Source of the DNA: Solen grandis
Taxonomy: Eukaryota > Mollusca > Bivalvia > Adapedonta > Solenidae
Assembly (NCBI GenBank): GCA_021229015.1
Contig: CM037784.1
Span: forward strand, 65,189,223 to 65,253,222
DNA length: 64,000 nucleotides
Direction: 5' to 3'
Shown here piece by piece: positions 37,718-49,900 of this stretch (position 1 is the stretch's first letter; the number at the start of each line of letters is the position of its first letter). Made by a program: the position numbers and the translations under genes. The notes beneath the pieces were generated by a model that ran no database searches, was not told the origin of the DNA, and worked only from the letters and a program-made list of their open reading frames with translations.

Positions 37718-39690
37718 TTAGCTCGATTATTCGAAGAATATGAGAGCTATTGTAGTCACCCTGGCGTCGGCGTTGGTGTTGCAGCTTTTGGTTAAAGTTT
37801 TGAGTGCAAGTTACTATCAACCTTATATCTCAATAACCGTTTATGGTATTGACTTGAAAATTATAAATATGTTCAGGGGCATCAGACAACTAAGGTAGAT
37901 AAGTCTTGACTGAATTTAAAATGAATTATGGCCCCTTTTTGACTTAGAAATTTTGGTTAAAAGTTTTGAATGCAATAGAAAATTTGGTTAAAGTTTTGCG
38001 TGCAAGCTACTATCTAGTTTGTATCTCAATAACCATTCATGGTTTTGACTTCAAAGTTTATGAATATGTTTAGGGGCATCAGACAACCAAGGTAGATAAC
38101 TCTTGATGGAATATATTACAAATTATGACCCCTTTTTAACTTAGAAATTTTGGTTAAAGTTTTGCATGCAAGATACTCTCATGCTTATATCTAAGTATCC
38201 AGGCAAGGATTGATTTGAAACATCTTTAATATTTTTAGGGGTATCATACTTTCATGGTAGATAACTCTTGATAGAATATGTTACAAATTATTTGGCCCTT
38301 TTTAACTTCGAAAATTTTGGTTAAAGTTTTGCTGCAAGTTACTTTCATGCTAATATCTCAGTATCCAGGCATAGGATTGATTTTAAACATCTTTAATATT
38401 TTAGGGTATCATACTTCATGGTAATAATTTTGATGGAATATTAAAAATTATTTGGCCCTTTTTAAACTTGAAATTTTGTTAAAGTTTTGCATGCAAGGTA
38501 CTTTCATGCTTAATATCTCAGAGTCCAGGTGATTTAACTCTTTAATTTAGGAGACAATAGAGAAATTTGATGAATACATTTGCCCTTTAAACTTAGAATT
38601 TGTTAAAGTTTTATGAGGTTTTAATTAATCAGTGATTGTTAAAATTTTAATAGTAGGGTATAAGGTGCAATTTTATCCACTATGTGTGAAAAATACAATT
38701 AGCGGTGCTTGTTTACAATGACTGGATTGATCAATTACAGAATAAGGTAATGATAGTGTTAATCAAACTTAATGAGCCTCAGAAGTGTATAAAAATTAAA
38801 TCAGAAATTAATTAAAAAGAAAACCATCAACAAACACATCATTTCGTTTCCTTCATAAATGTTTGATGGTTACCGGACAAAATAAAGTTAAATAAATCGG
38901 CTCTTTCTGATGTTAATTCTGTGGAATGCATTTTGTGATAAACTTTAATTGAGTAAATATGACGGCTGAGATATATTCAGGGTTCTTTAACTTTCTTGTC
39001 ATATCTTTTTTAGAGTTTGATAAGGTTACAATAAAAGGTGTATCTAAAAAAATTAATAAGATAAATAATAATAATTAATAAGAAATAAACAATTACACCT
39101 CACATACAATTAATACCATACACATAACATTTGAAGAATATACATTGAATACCATACATAAAGCAAAATAAGCACTGAAAGAGCAAAAACCTCTGTAAAC
39201 CGCACACCTCTGAAAACCGGACATTTAAGCTGGCCCGGGCACCGTGTGGTTTAGAGAGGTTCCACTGTATATTAAAAATTATGACCCCCTTTTAACTTAG
39301 AATTTTGGTTAATTTTTTGCATTCAAGCTACTATCTAGCTTATATCTCAGAAATTGCTTGTGGAATTGACTAGAAGGTTAAGGAGTATCTTCAGGGGCAT
39401 CAGAAAACTAAGGAGGATAACTTTTGGACTGAATTTTATGGCCATTTTATAACTTGGATTTTTGGTTAAAGTTTTGCATGTACAGTGTTATTGTGCTTAA
39501 TCAGCTTATGTCTCAGTAACTAGGAATGGGATCATAAAAATATTAAGAGGTATCAGACTATCAAGGTATGTCATTTTTTACTATTATTATGTACAGGGTA
39601 TGTGAAGGGCAAGAATTGACATAGATTTCATTTGATTTACCAACAAGCATTTTGAATAGTCGAGCGTGCTGTCCTCTGACAGCTCTTGTT
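37718..39690 (+). mobile_element. Tandem-array element, family 2, copy 2, interrupted
   Basis: Starts TTAGCTCGATTATTCGAAG and ends TTTGAATAGTCGAGCGTGCT, inverted ends, with the same GGTTAAAGTTTTGC units as copy 1. The array is interrupted between about 38640 and 39268 by other DNA ending in a Tc1/mariner-like terminal repeat. Units from 38330 to 38640 carry many small deletions. Confidence 0.78.
39190..39268 (-). mobile_element. Tc1/mariner-like MITE end inside the array element
   Basis: AAACCGCACACCTCTGAAAA and GGTTTAGAGAGGTTCCACTG resemble one terminal repeat of mariner-like MITEs (antisense CAGTGGAACCTCTCTAAACC), with TA at its outer edge. The partner end could not be placed firmly. Confidence 0.5.
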
Positions 39691-40149
39691 GTAATATCCC
39701 ATAACTTTGTGAAATTGATTAAAAGATATAAAAGAAGAAATGAATAGACTATAATAATTAGTTTTGAGTAAATGCTCCATAAGGTACTTAGGGTGAAACT
39801 TGGTTTTTGTTTTTCAAAAATGCCAAAATCATTGCTACGAATGTCATTTTGTTTCAAAATACACCAATTCTTTGATATTTATAAATTGACGGGTTAAAAT
39901 CACAGGAGAGGCTTTTGCCTCAGATTCCAATAATCCTGTATTTTATTTAGCTTTTTAAGACCTTGGATGTTACATGTTACTTACATTAGGTTAATAGAAT
40001 GACAGAGGATTGATAACAAAGGAAAGTGGATCTTCATTGGGCGCCATCTCCTGATTGCCATCCTTAATTCCATCCATAGCATCCACCATTATTATGTTCA
40101 CAATTATTTCTGCCTCATCATTTTAACATGCAATACCTGGACTGAGCTA

Positions 40150-40275
40150 TCTTTGTTCAAAATGGTACTGGCATATATCTGTCTTGTGTTCGGTACCCAG
40201 CACAGAAGGGTATTTATAGGACTGGTTTGTACAGTGTCAGAACAATGTAGCTGGGTTTTGGTTTCCTGTCTATAG
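40150..40275 (+). mobile_element. SINE family B fragment cut by the gap
   Basis: AAAATGGTACTGGCATATA, GGTACCCAGCACAG and GGACTGGTTTGTACAGTGTC follow the family B body and run into the N stretch. Confidence 0.6.
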
Positions 40276-40375
40276 NNNNNNNNNNNNNNNNNNNNNNNNN
40301 NNNNNNNNNNNNNNNNNNNNNNNNNNNNNNNNNNNNNNNNNNNNNNNNNNNNNNNNNNNNNNNNNNNNNNNNNNN
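40276..40375. other. Assembly gap of 100 N
   Basis: Exactly 100 N, the usual placeholder for a gap of unknown size. It lies downstream of the last visible phosphatase exon and cuts a SINE-like repeat at 40150-40275. Confidence 0.99.
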
Positions 40376-40796
40376 TTGTACGAGTAATACTGTCCTATCT
40401 GACGTATACACTGATATAAAGCACGAAAGACAACATATCTTTATATAATTTTGCTTTATCGATCTTTTAAACAAGAATGGAATACATAGCTGGATTTGTT
40501 TGAAATTTTAACAGTGTTCACCGAGAGTCTTTAGTTATCTTATTTTCTGGACATATATTTTCCATTAAGAAAACGTTAGTAATTGAATCAATTTGAAACC
40601 CTACCCGTACACTCAAACATACCTCAGAACTCCATCTTTTAGCAATGATTACGTTCTGATTTAAAGAAAAACTTCCAGTGTGTATTTACAGGGTTATCTT
40701 CGACTCTCATGATCCTCGCCAAATTTCAAAATTATACCTGTCTTTATCAATTTTCCAACTGGTGGAAATAAAAATAAAAGCAGTACTGATCCTAAC

Positions 40797-40922
40797 ATCT
40801 TCTTGCTGGGACAGCTGTAGAGAGAGACATCTGTAGTGGGTCATCTGCCGCTCTTCTATCAGAGACAATGTAAACATGTCGTGCGTCACTTTCCTTTCTC
40901 CGGTAGGCCAGTACACGTCTGA
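40797..40922 (-). CDS. Phosphatase exon: PTP2 YWP segment (last exon visible)
   Basis: 126 nt, phase 0 in and out if the GTTAGG donor is used, matching the 120-nt domain 1 counterpart. Encodes [20 protein letters not shown] and ends LQLSQQED. Without splicing the frame runs to a TGA at 40707, which would truncate the domain. The acceptor is weak. Exons for the WPD loop and P-loop of domain 2 were not found between here and the gap. Confidence 0.72.
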
Positions 40923-43900
40923 CTATATGAACATTATATATTTTTTCAGATTTAAAAAAAAGCAGCAAATGTAAGATCATGTAGAAACAACATATCTATT
41001 ATACAAATGAATCCAATTTAGCAGCAACCTATGTTATACGGTCCCCTTTCCTGACCACAATAACCGGGTTAAATGTACTTGAATATAAACAAGAAATATC
41101 TTTAAAAAAGATATTCGGCGTAGGATGAAAGAAAAACGAGATTTCCAGTATTCTAGAACATTCCGAGGAAAAGCGCGCGAAAGACCGACGCACAACAAAT
41201 TTAGTACGCTCTAGAAATAGTTAAGTATTTTTTCTATGAAATATACTTATTTATAGACGGTAATACAAAAAATTATATCTGTAAATAGGCTTGTTTGATA
41301 TTTGTTCATATCATTATTGCATATGACAATTATGATATAAAAGCGTTATTAGTTGTTTTGGTTTTGGCGAATTAATTTTCAATGAGAGCATCTCGGCAGG
41401 CTGGAAGAATTCAATATACATAGTAATTAAGGGGTTTCATGTCATAACACGGTGGATTCTTTTTTGTTGTTTTAAATCATTTTCACAAAGTAGCATTCCT
41501 AAATTGATGGAAAAGGATTGTATTTAACTTACTGAAATCACTTTCATGTTTACATCAAAAAGAAAAGTAATAACACCAAGCTGAATGATATATACAAGCT
41601 GCACCCCTTATTTACAGTAATTTTATAGTCCATAACGATGCGTTAACCAATAACAGGAGTCCTTTTATTCAGCTTAGAATTATTTACCGCTGTTAGCGTA
41701 CATTTGATTGGTTTAAGATGCGAGTTGAAATCGAAATTATACAGCTACGCCGAAAAAACAACACAGTACAGTTGTGAGGCACACGATAAAGCGTCTAAAA
41801 CACCTAAAAACGTACTGGTCTGTAAGATCGATGATTAAGTTGATAAAGTTAAAAGATGTTGCAAATCCTCTTAAAAGCGCAAAATGACACAGAAACTAAA
41901 GCGGTGCATGTCTTAAACGTTCAATTTAAACGACTACCTATTTTTACTTATAAAAATACAAATTCAATGACTGAATCCAATTGGATTATTTAACCAAATA
42001 CACATCATTTTAATTGAAGTAAGCAAAGAAATCAATGTGTGTTTGTGTGTGTGTGTGTGTGGGGGGGGGGATCAGCGCTTTCGTTATCATTGTTTGTCAA
42101 TAGGATTTTGCCATATACTTGTACATAGATCATCCAGAATGCCAAATATCATCATGGTTTCATTCTATTAATTAAGAATAAGTGACGTCATTCTCACGAT
42201 AACGTCGTTTAGTACCTTTACTACGTCACTTTCCATGAGAACGACAAGTGTCAAGTCTAACTCCCAGAGAAGGCGGAGGAAGTCCACGATCGTGTTTTCC
42301 AGTGGGATCTGCGTCATGATCATCTTGTCCTTCGTCTTGAATGTCTGTAACAGAACAGAAAATGACACTGTTCGTTATTGTTGTTGTGTACCGTATTCCA
42401 ATATAGCAAGTTATCAAAAATTACTGTATAACTGGAATTAAATCCTGGACGCATAAGACGCGAGGTGCGTTTTAACTAGAAGTCTACATGCACTTTCATG
42501 AACTACGTTTGATATCATTGCCTTTTCCATACACTTCATATCAAGTTTCTGTAATTATGGCGGAAATGAATCCCCTTGTTGTTGGAGCAAATGTTAGATC
42601 GGACTTCCAGGTGTAGTTATATCTATCCGACAGACCGGTCAAGTTACTTTTCTCAATCAACGTAGGACCAACCTAGAATCGAGACCTGTTGATACGATGA
42701 CACTTAACACCTTTTAAAATGCTCGATGCTTAACACTGTCTCAAATTCACAGATTGTAGACATATTTTCAAGCCATTTGTTATAAATGGCCTATTCCTCC
42801 TTTATACGTAACACAAAAGCGTCAGAAATTCAACGAACAATGTCTGTTCACAGAAATGTTTGATTGCTTGATTATGTCCAATCAACAGTATGAACCTTGT
42901 CTACATAAGGCAAGTTTCAGAGTCGTGTCATGGACAAATTACATGTCACATTAGTCCTTGAACTACCCTTGCACACGAGTTTCATGCAAATAAATACATT
43001 TTCCTATATTAGTACATTTAATTGTTTAAATGAGTGGAAGAGTTCCTTTTGACAACTCAGTCTGTAGAAACTTGTAACTCATACAAAAATAGATTTACGT
43101 AAATAAAATAAGATTAGAGTACCGATATATAGACTGCATTGATGTAATCACTTCCCGTTATGTTGGGATCGAACTGAAGGCGGGGTCGAAACATATCAGC
43201 TGTAAGAAGGTATAAAAATAAATATGCATGTAACAGAAATTATGAAAATATTTTTGTAAAAATATCTGGACAATTGTGATCAATTTTCAAAAACAGCATA
43301 AAAATAACTATATGAAATATAAACAAATACTGAATTAAATTTACGATTGGACGCGATCTAAATTATGAAAATCATATCCTTTGGTTCTAAAAGTGACACT
43401 CATGTGGTCCCTGATGTGGGAGATAATAGGAGCACCTTGAACAAACCCGAACGCGCGACCAAATACCCTCGGACCGAAGTAGGATTCAAGCATGTTGCGT
43501 AGTAGAATAGCCACGGTGTTGACCACTACGCTATCCGGACATCCTACGTTTTATTATTTACGAATGCAACTTCTATTACAGCCTCTTACTATTAAAACTA
43601 AAAGTTTAACTAATGAAACATATATTTACAATCCAATGTAATATTAATGTTATATTTCTAACTACTCACGGGGTAAGATTTGGAAATTTCTGGATTTGTT
43701 GATGTTTTCATCAATTTTTGACCCGGAATATATGTCTTCCGTATCGCGCCGTATTTGCCCCGTACTGATATTCCCATACACGTTTTCTGCCTCATTCGTG
43801 TCTGGATTCTGCTCAGCAAGTAACCTCTGCCAAATGTACATCTAACATACTAAACGCAGTTTATTGCTTTTCCATTTCGGTATCACTTGTATTTTTTTTT

Positions 43901-46900
43901 TTAAAAAGTGTGGAAAATGGTTTAAGGAGAAGCATGTAATAATTTAAAATTGATTAATTGATTTTTTTGAGTTTGCGCTCGCTGCGACAGTTTTTTAGTC
44001 ATATAAAGGACGTCCAGCTTATAACGTGTGGAGGAAGACCCCGAATGAACTGAGGCATCCGGGTAGAACCACCGACCTATCGCAAGCCAGCTGGAAGGCT
44101 TCCTCACATTAAAATCCGAGTGACCCTGCCGGGACTCGAACCCACGCGGTGAGGGCAGAGTGAGTACTAAATTCAGCGACTTTACCCCCCCCCACCCCCC
44201 TCGGCCACGGAGGCCTCAAATAATCAAAACAGAATATTTCTGGGAGTAAAGGTACCGTCATAATTTAAAGATGAGGGGGAAATCAAAAAGAAACGTGGTC
44301 ATTTTCAAATATGCATGGTCAGCAACAAAATGCTCGCCACCGAATCCAGGCTTTCAGATTGATATTAATATGATTACCAATGTGGCATCTTACCTAAAGT
44401 TAGCTTTTGTTCAGAAAATACCTTGGCTAAGTTATTCAGTTCCTTAAATGTTATTTGTTCGTTTAACACATAACTGGCAGCATTCAGACATCGATATTAA
44501 AATGATGAATACGCTAGCGGTACTATCTTTCATGACCTATTAGCTAATTAAATAAGCATACTTTTGTCTTTCACTTGTGTTCATTCATTGTGGATGACCT
44601 TTGCAACGTGTCTGTATATCTACAACTTCATGGTTTTTCGCTGTTGTTTGCTACACAATGTCCGACATTTAAGCACTCACCTTTCAGATACCAAAACACA
44701 CGTAAAAAAAAACAAAAAAAAAAAAAAACTGCTCTTTACAGACCTGAAATAGTTTCCGAAGTTTGGGTTTGTTTGAACTCTGTAGAGATTGTAAATATTC
44801 CTGGTAGTTATCAGTTTTGCAGACGTTTCCAATTGGAGACAATGCCTCTGTCAGCGCCATGTGTAAATACACATATTGATCCTGTAACATCAATAGAGTA
44901 TTCAGAATTTTGAATCGGATAAAATATGACATAAGACGTTGACATAAATGACATTATATTACCTTGTGCAAAATTAACATCCGTAAAAAGGCAACGCGAC
45001 CGGTTCTACAGAAAATGGGACACACTCATAAACAATATTGCTGAACGGAAATATGGACACTTCAAAATGAGAGATTTATATCTTTTTTTTTTTTTTAGTT
45101 TAAACTTATTTATTTTACGTCGATTGGGAAACAAGTTCTTACAACTTATACTTATCCCTCTCAACGGTTCCTGGGTTGGACCAGTACTTTAGTACCAGTA
45201 AAGATTTATATCTTGTTATCACCCTTGAAATTGTATCTTGAATTTCGTTAGTCCGATTACTTTGCTATCCGGTCAACAGTACTGGGGTTGCTGAAATGTT
45301 ATTTAGTATATATGAATACTAACGCTTACGCGTAGATTCCTATATTTTTATAAATATAATACCATAAAGAAAACACAACGGATTTGGTATCACTCTTATG
45401 ATAATGTTTGATTCACTATTTATTATTAATTCATTATATAAAGTTTCTATGAAGGTTAGCATAAATTACATATGAAAACTAAATTAAAGTCTGATATAAT
45501 GCGGAAAAGGACTTTCTGCTACATAGTCGGGCGATAATCGTGACCAAACTCTGCCTGAAACGAAATAGAATTCAAGGATACTCGTATCGTAAACTGCGTA
45601 ATATACTGTGTAACTCATTACAAACATACGTACCTTTGTTTGTACCATCAGGGTTCGTTGCTCCCTTAGTTCGTGCACACATTTATTGATATCCACCGCA
45701 CCCTCAGCCGTGCCCTGGTCATACAAGTAGTCCAGGGCAATGAATGTCCCTGTCCTTCCAACACCCGCACTGTAGGAATAAAGAGAGCAAAGTAGCGTTT
45801 ACATTATTTTAAAAGAATGGCGTGTAACAGTTTGCATATCTATGGACAAATTGTCCTTTTTTATATACTGAAATTGTGAAGCATCATTTTTGCGAATTTC
45901 TTTTTCAGGAATGACACACATGTTTAATAAATCAAGTCCCTTTCTTCATCTTATCTAGAGTGTGTTTTTGTGATGAAAGCATGCCATTACATAACTATAT
46001 GAAATCATTGATATATGACATACACATGAAAAATGATATAATATGACAATTCGTAAGATATTGAGGCTTTATCTAAGAAGTGTACACAACTAGTATCCAT
46101 TGTACAACAAAGAAACTAGAATAAAAGGGAAAATAATCTTACATGCAGTATAAACCTTTTTCTTAGGACAGTAAAGATACCTGCTTAGGACAACAAAGAT
46201 AGTTGCTTAGGACAACAAAGACACCTGCTTTGGATAACAAAGATACCTTGCATAGGACCACAAAGACACCTGCTTTGGACAAAAAAGATACTTGTTTTAG
46301 ATAGCGCAGTAAAGATACCTATTTTGGAGAACATAGATACTTGCTTGGGACAGTAAAGACACCTGCTTTGGACGACAAAGATACCGGCTAGGAATACCGG
46401 CTAGGACCACAAAGATAGCTGCTTAGGTCAGTAAAGATACTTGCTTTAGACAGTGCAGTAAAGACACCTGCTTTGGACAACAAGTATACCTTCTTGGGAC
46501 AGTAAAGTTACCTGCATAAGACCACAAAGATACCTGCTAAGGACAGTAAAGACACTTGCTTTAGACAGTGCAGTAAAAATACCTGTTTTGGACAACAAAG
46601 ATACCTGCTTGGGACAGTAAAGACACCTGCTTAGGACCACAAATATACGTACTTAAGACAACATAGATACCTGATTTGAACAAATATAATAGAACAGAAA
46701 TACCCGGTGAACATTATTGCGATCATACCAGTTTTATCAGTAAATAATTGTATTGACATTAGATAGGGGTGTATACCTGCAGTGGACCATCCAAGGTTTA
46801 ACCTGAGAATGTTCCGCAGACTTGACCGTCCTCCAGAACTGTACGAGAGACAGCTCGGTGTCTGGCACATCCTTGTCTGGCCAGGCCAAATAATGGTACT

Positions 46901-49900
46901 GATACACCACACGGGCTGTTGACACTCCATCCTGAAATGATATACCTTCAGATTTTAACAACCAGCATTTATAATACATACATATCAATTACATTGTTTT
47001 CGCTTTTTAAATTTATGTTACGGTGGTTGAGAAATAGCTTATATCAGTTTAATCAAATCCTCCGACAATTAATCAGCTGGACAAGTTATTTACAGACTTT
47101 CATATTACAAAAAAAGTATTGATGTAAACATTAAAGGGGGCCTTATGATTAGAAAAAAGAGATTTAGGAAGTATACAAATCTGAAAAAAAGAAAAGAAAA
47201 AAAGGAAACAACATAAAAATAAAATGCACAAACACAACTACATTGACTCGTGACAAGTGTACTGTATGGATGCAAATATGGCGGTAAAAGGAGGAAGCTA
47301 GGCAAGGACTATTCCTGTCTACGTTTTTAACACTTTAATCGTTATATCATAATCATTAGTAATGACCTAGAGTCAAGATTACAAAGAGATTACAAAGAGA
47401 ATGGTGTTTTGTGTGCTGAGATTTTTAGACTATTCAGTCATCAATCATTTTAATCAGCCGGAAATGAACACCAAACACTCATTGCCTTAGGTGTCTCCCA
47501 CTAGATAGCTTATGTTTTTCTTTATTCATTCTACACTCATTGATACAAAGACAGCTAGAAAATAAGGCAAAACTCTATTGTTGTTTTATTGACTATAGAA
47601 AGGCGTATGACTGTATTGATAGAACAAGACTGTGGTATAAACTGATTAAATTAGGCATTGATGGGGATCTCTTGGCAGTTATAAGGTCTATGTATACTGA
47701 AGTTAAACTTTGTGTTAAGCACCTAGGGACATTGTCAGATTTTTTTCAGAGTAATCTCGGACTTTTTCAGGGGGAGATAACTTCTCCCATGTTATTTTCT
47801 CTTTTTCTAAATGATATAGAGATGCATTTACAAGAAAATATTAACTCCGGATTGAATATTTATCAGATTTCTATATTTTTACTGTTGTTGCAGATGATGC
47901 TGTTATAGTTTCAGAGTCTAGATCCGGACTCCAGGCGTCTTTATATAGCCTCTACGTGTATTGCTGTAAATGGAAATTAACTGTAAATGTTGACAAAACT
48001 AAAATCGTGGTGTTCAGAAAAGGCGGGAAGTTAAGCAGGGAGGATAAATGGTTATATAATGACCAAGAAGTTGAGATTGTCAACTCCTTTAATTATTTAG
48101 GGGTGGTATTTACCAGTAGTGGATCCTTCATACAAGCTGTTCAGACCCTTGCTGGTAAAGGATTGAAATCTTTGCATTCCTTAATGGGATTAATTAGAGA
48201 TATCAAATGTCCTGTTAATATTATGTTCAATTTATTTGACTCTTTTGTATTATCGGTTCTCAACTATGGATGTGAGATCTGGGGCCATCTAAACTCTGAT
48301 GTTCTTGAAAGGGTTCATAAGAAATTTTGTAAGTTTATTTTAAATGTTAAACAGTCAACAAATACGTTAGCATTGTATGCTGAATTGGGAAGATTTCCTC
48401 TGTATATTGAGAGGCATATAAGGATGATTAAATACTTTTTGAAATTATACACTGTTAAAAAAGATAATTGCATTTTAATGTCTGTGTTGCGGGATCAAAT
48501 TGATACTTTAAATAGACAAAATAATTCTACCATATGGGTGTCAAAAGTAAGAGATATTATCCAATCGGCTGGATTCAACGATGTTTGGCTTTTCCCTGAA
48601 TCTGTCAATATTAATATATTTATACCTGTCCTACGAAGTAGATTGCGTGATATTTATATAAGTAACTGGAAAGCTAATATTGATGTTTCATCTGCATTAG
48701 ATATTTATAGAAAATTTAAGTTAAGTTTTAAGCAGTCATCGTATATAAGCGTCATTGGAAATTCAAAATATAGGAATTCATTAGCTAAACTACGTTTGTC
48801 ATCACATAGATTGAACATTGAAGTTGGTAGACATAATAAAATAAATAGAAGTGAAAGAAAGTGTACATTCTGCAATCTAAACGATATCGAAGATGAATAC
48901 CATTTTGTTTTAAAATGCCCAGTATATTCTGAACTTAGACGAAAATATATACCAAAATAATATTATACGCATACAAGTATGGACAAATATATTAACTTAA
49001 TGCAAAATGAAAACACTGTTATGTTAGAAAAATTAGCTTTGTTTTGTGTAAAAGCCTTTAAATTAAGAGATTCTTTGTGTTAATATTACTACCTTACAAA
49101 TTTAAGTAAGTCATTCAACATTCAACTCTTTACATTCTCACTGTTTGTTTTATGTATTGTTGCATGTCATGTGTCACATGTTATTATTGTAATCATTGTA
49201 TTATGATGATGAGCTTATAATGCTCAAGTCCATAATAAAGTATCTGTTCTGGTCTGGTCTGGTCTGGTCTGGTTTATTATTCAGAGGAACCCTTGTTCGT
49301 TATTGTTATAAAAAAGGATTTGTTTGCTGAAATAGACTTTGATCATGCTTTAATAATAATGAAAGAAAAAATGGGCTATTAAACAGATTTAAATAAGATC
49401 ATTTTAAGATTCTATTCCCACTCGTCTGTCCGTATAAAAAAGCCTGGGGACCAGTTATTATTTATCTAATTTTAAATGAAGTTTAACTAAAAGTAAACCT
49501 ATTTGGAATTATGATACAATGATTTAAATAAAAGGGTAACTGAAAATGTCGTTACCATTCTCTTTAATTTAACGGTGAGAAAATCAATGCTCCTCCCATA
49601 AGCAAAACAATTATTTTGAATTCCACAATAGATCCCCCTTTCTCCATGACGGGCGCCAGTCAGACCCAAACTCCAACGAAGTGTCTTGGCTCCGCTTGGC
49701 TTCGCATCAATCACTGTCATAATGAGTTTAGGATAGCTCGATTTAACCTGTTTGCAATTTTTTTTACCACATGTTTTGATTATTTATCATGTAATAGAAA
49801 TAATGAAGACAAAATTATATATATAAATAATACGTAACATAAATAGCATTGTTTCTACACGGCAACAACAGACAGGAAGTCGAAAACTGAAAGTGAAACT

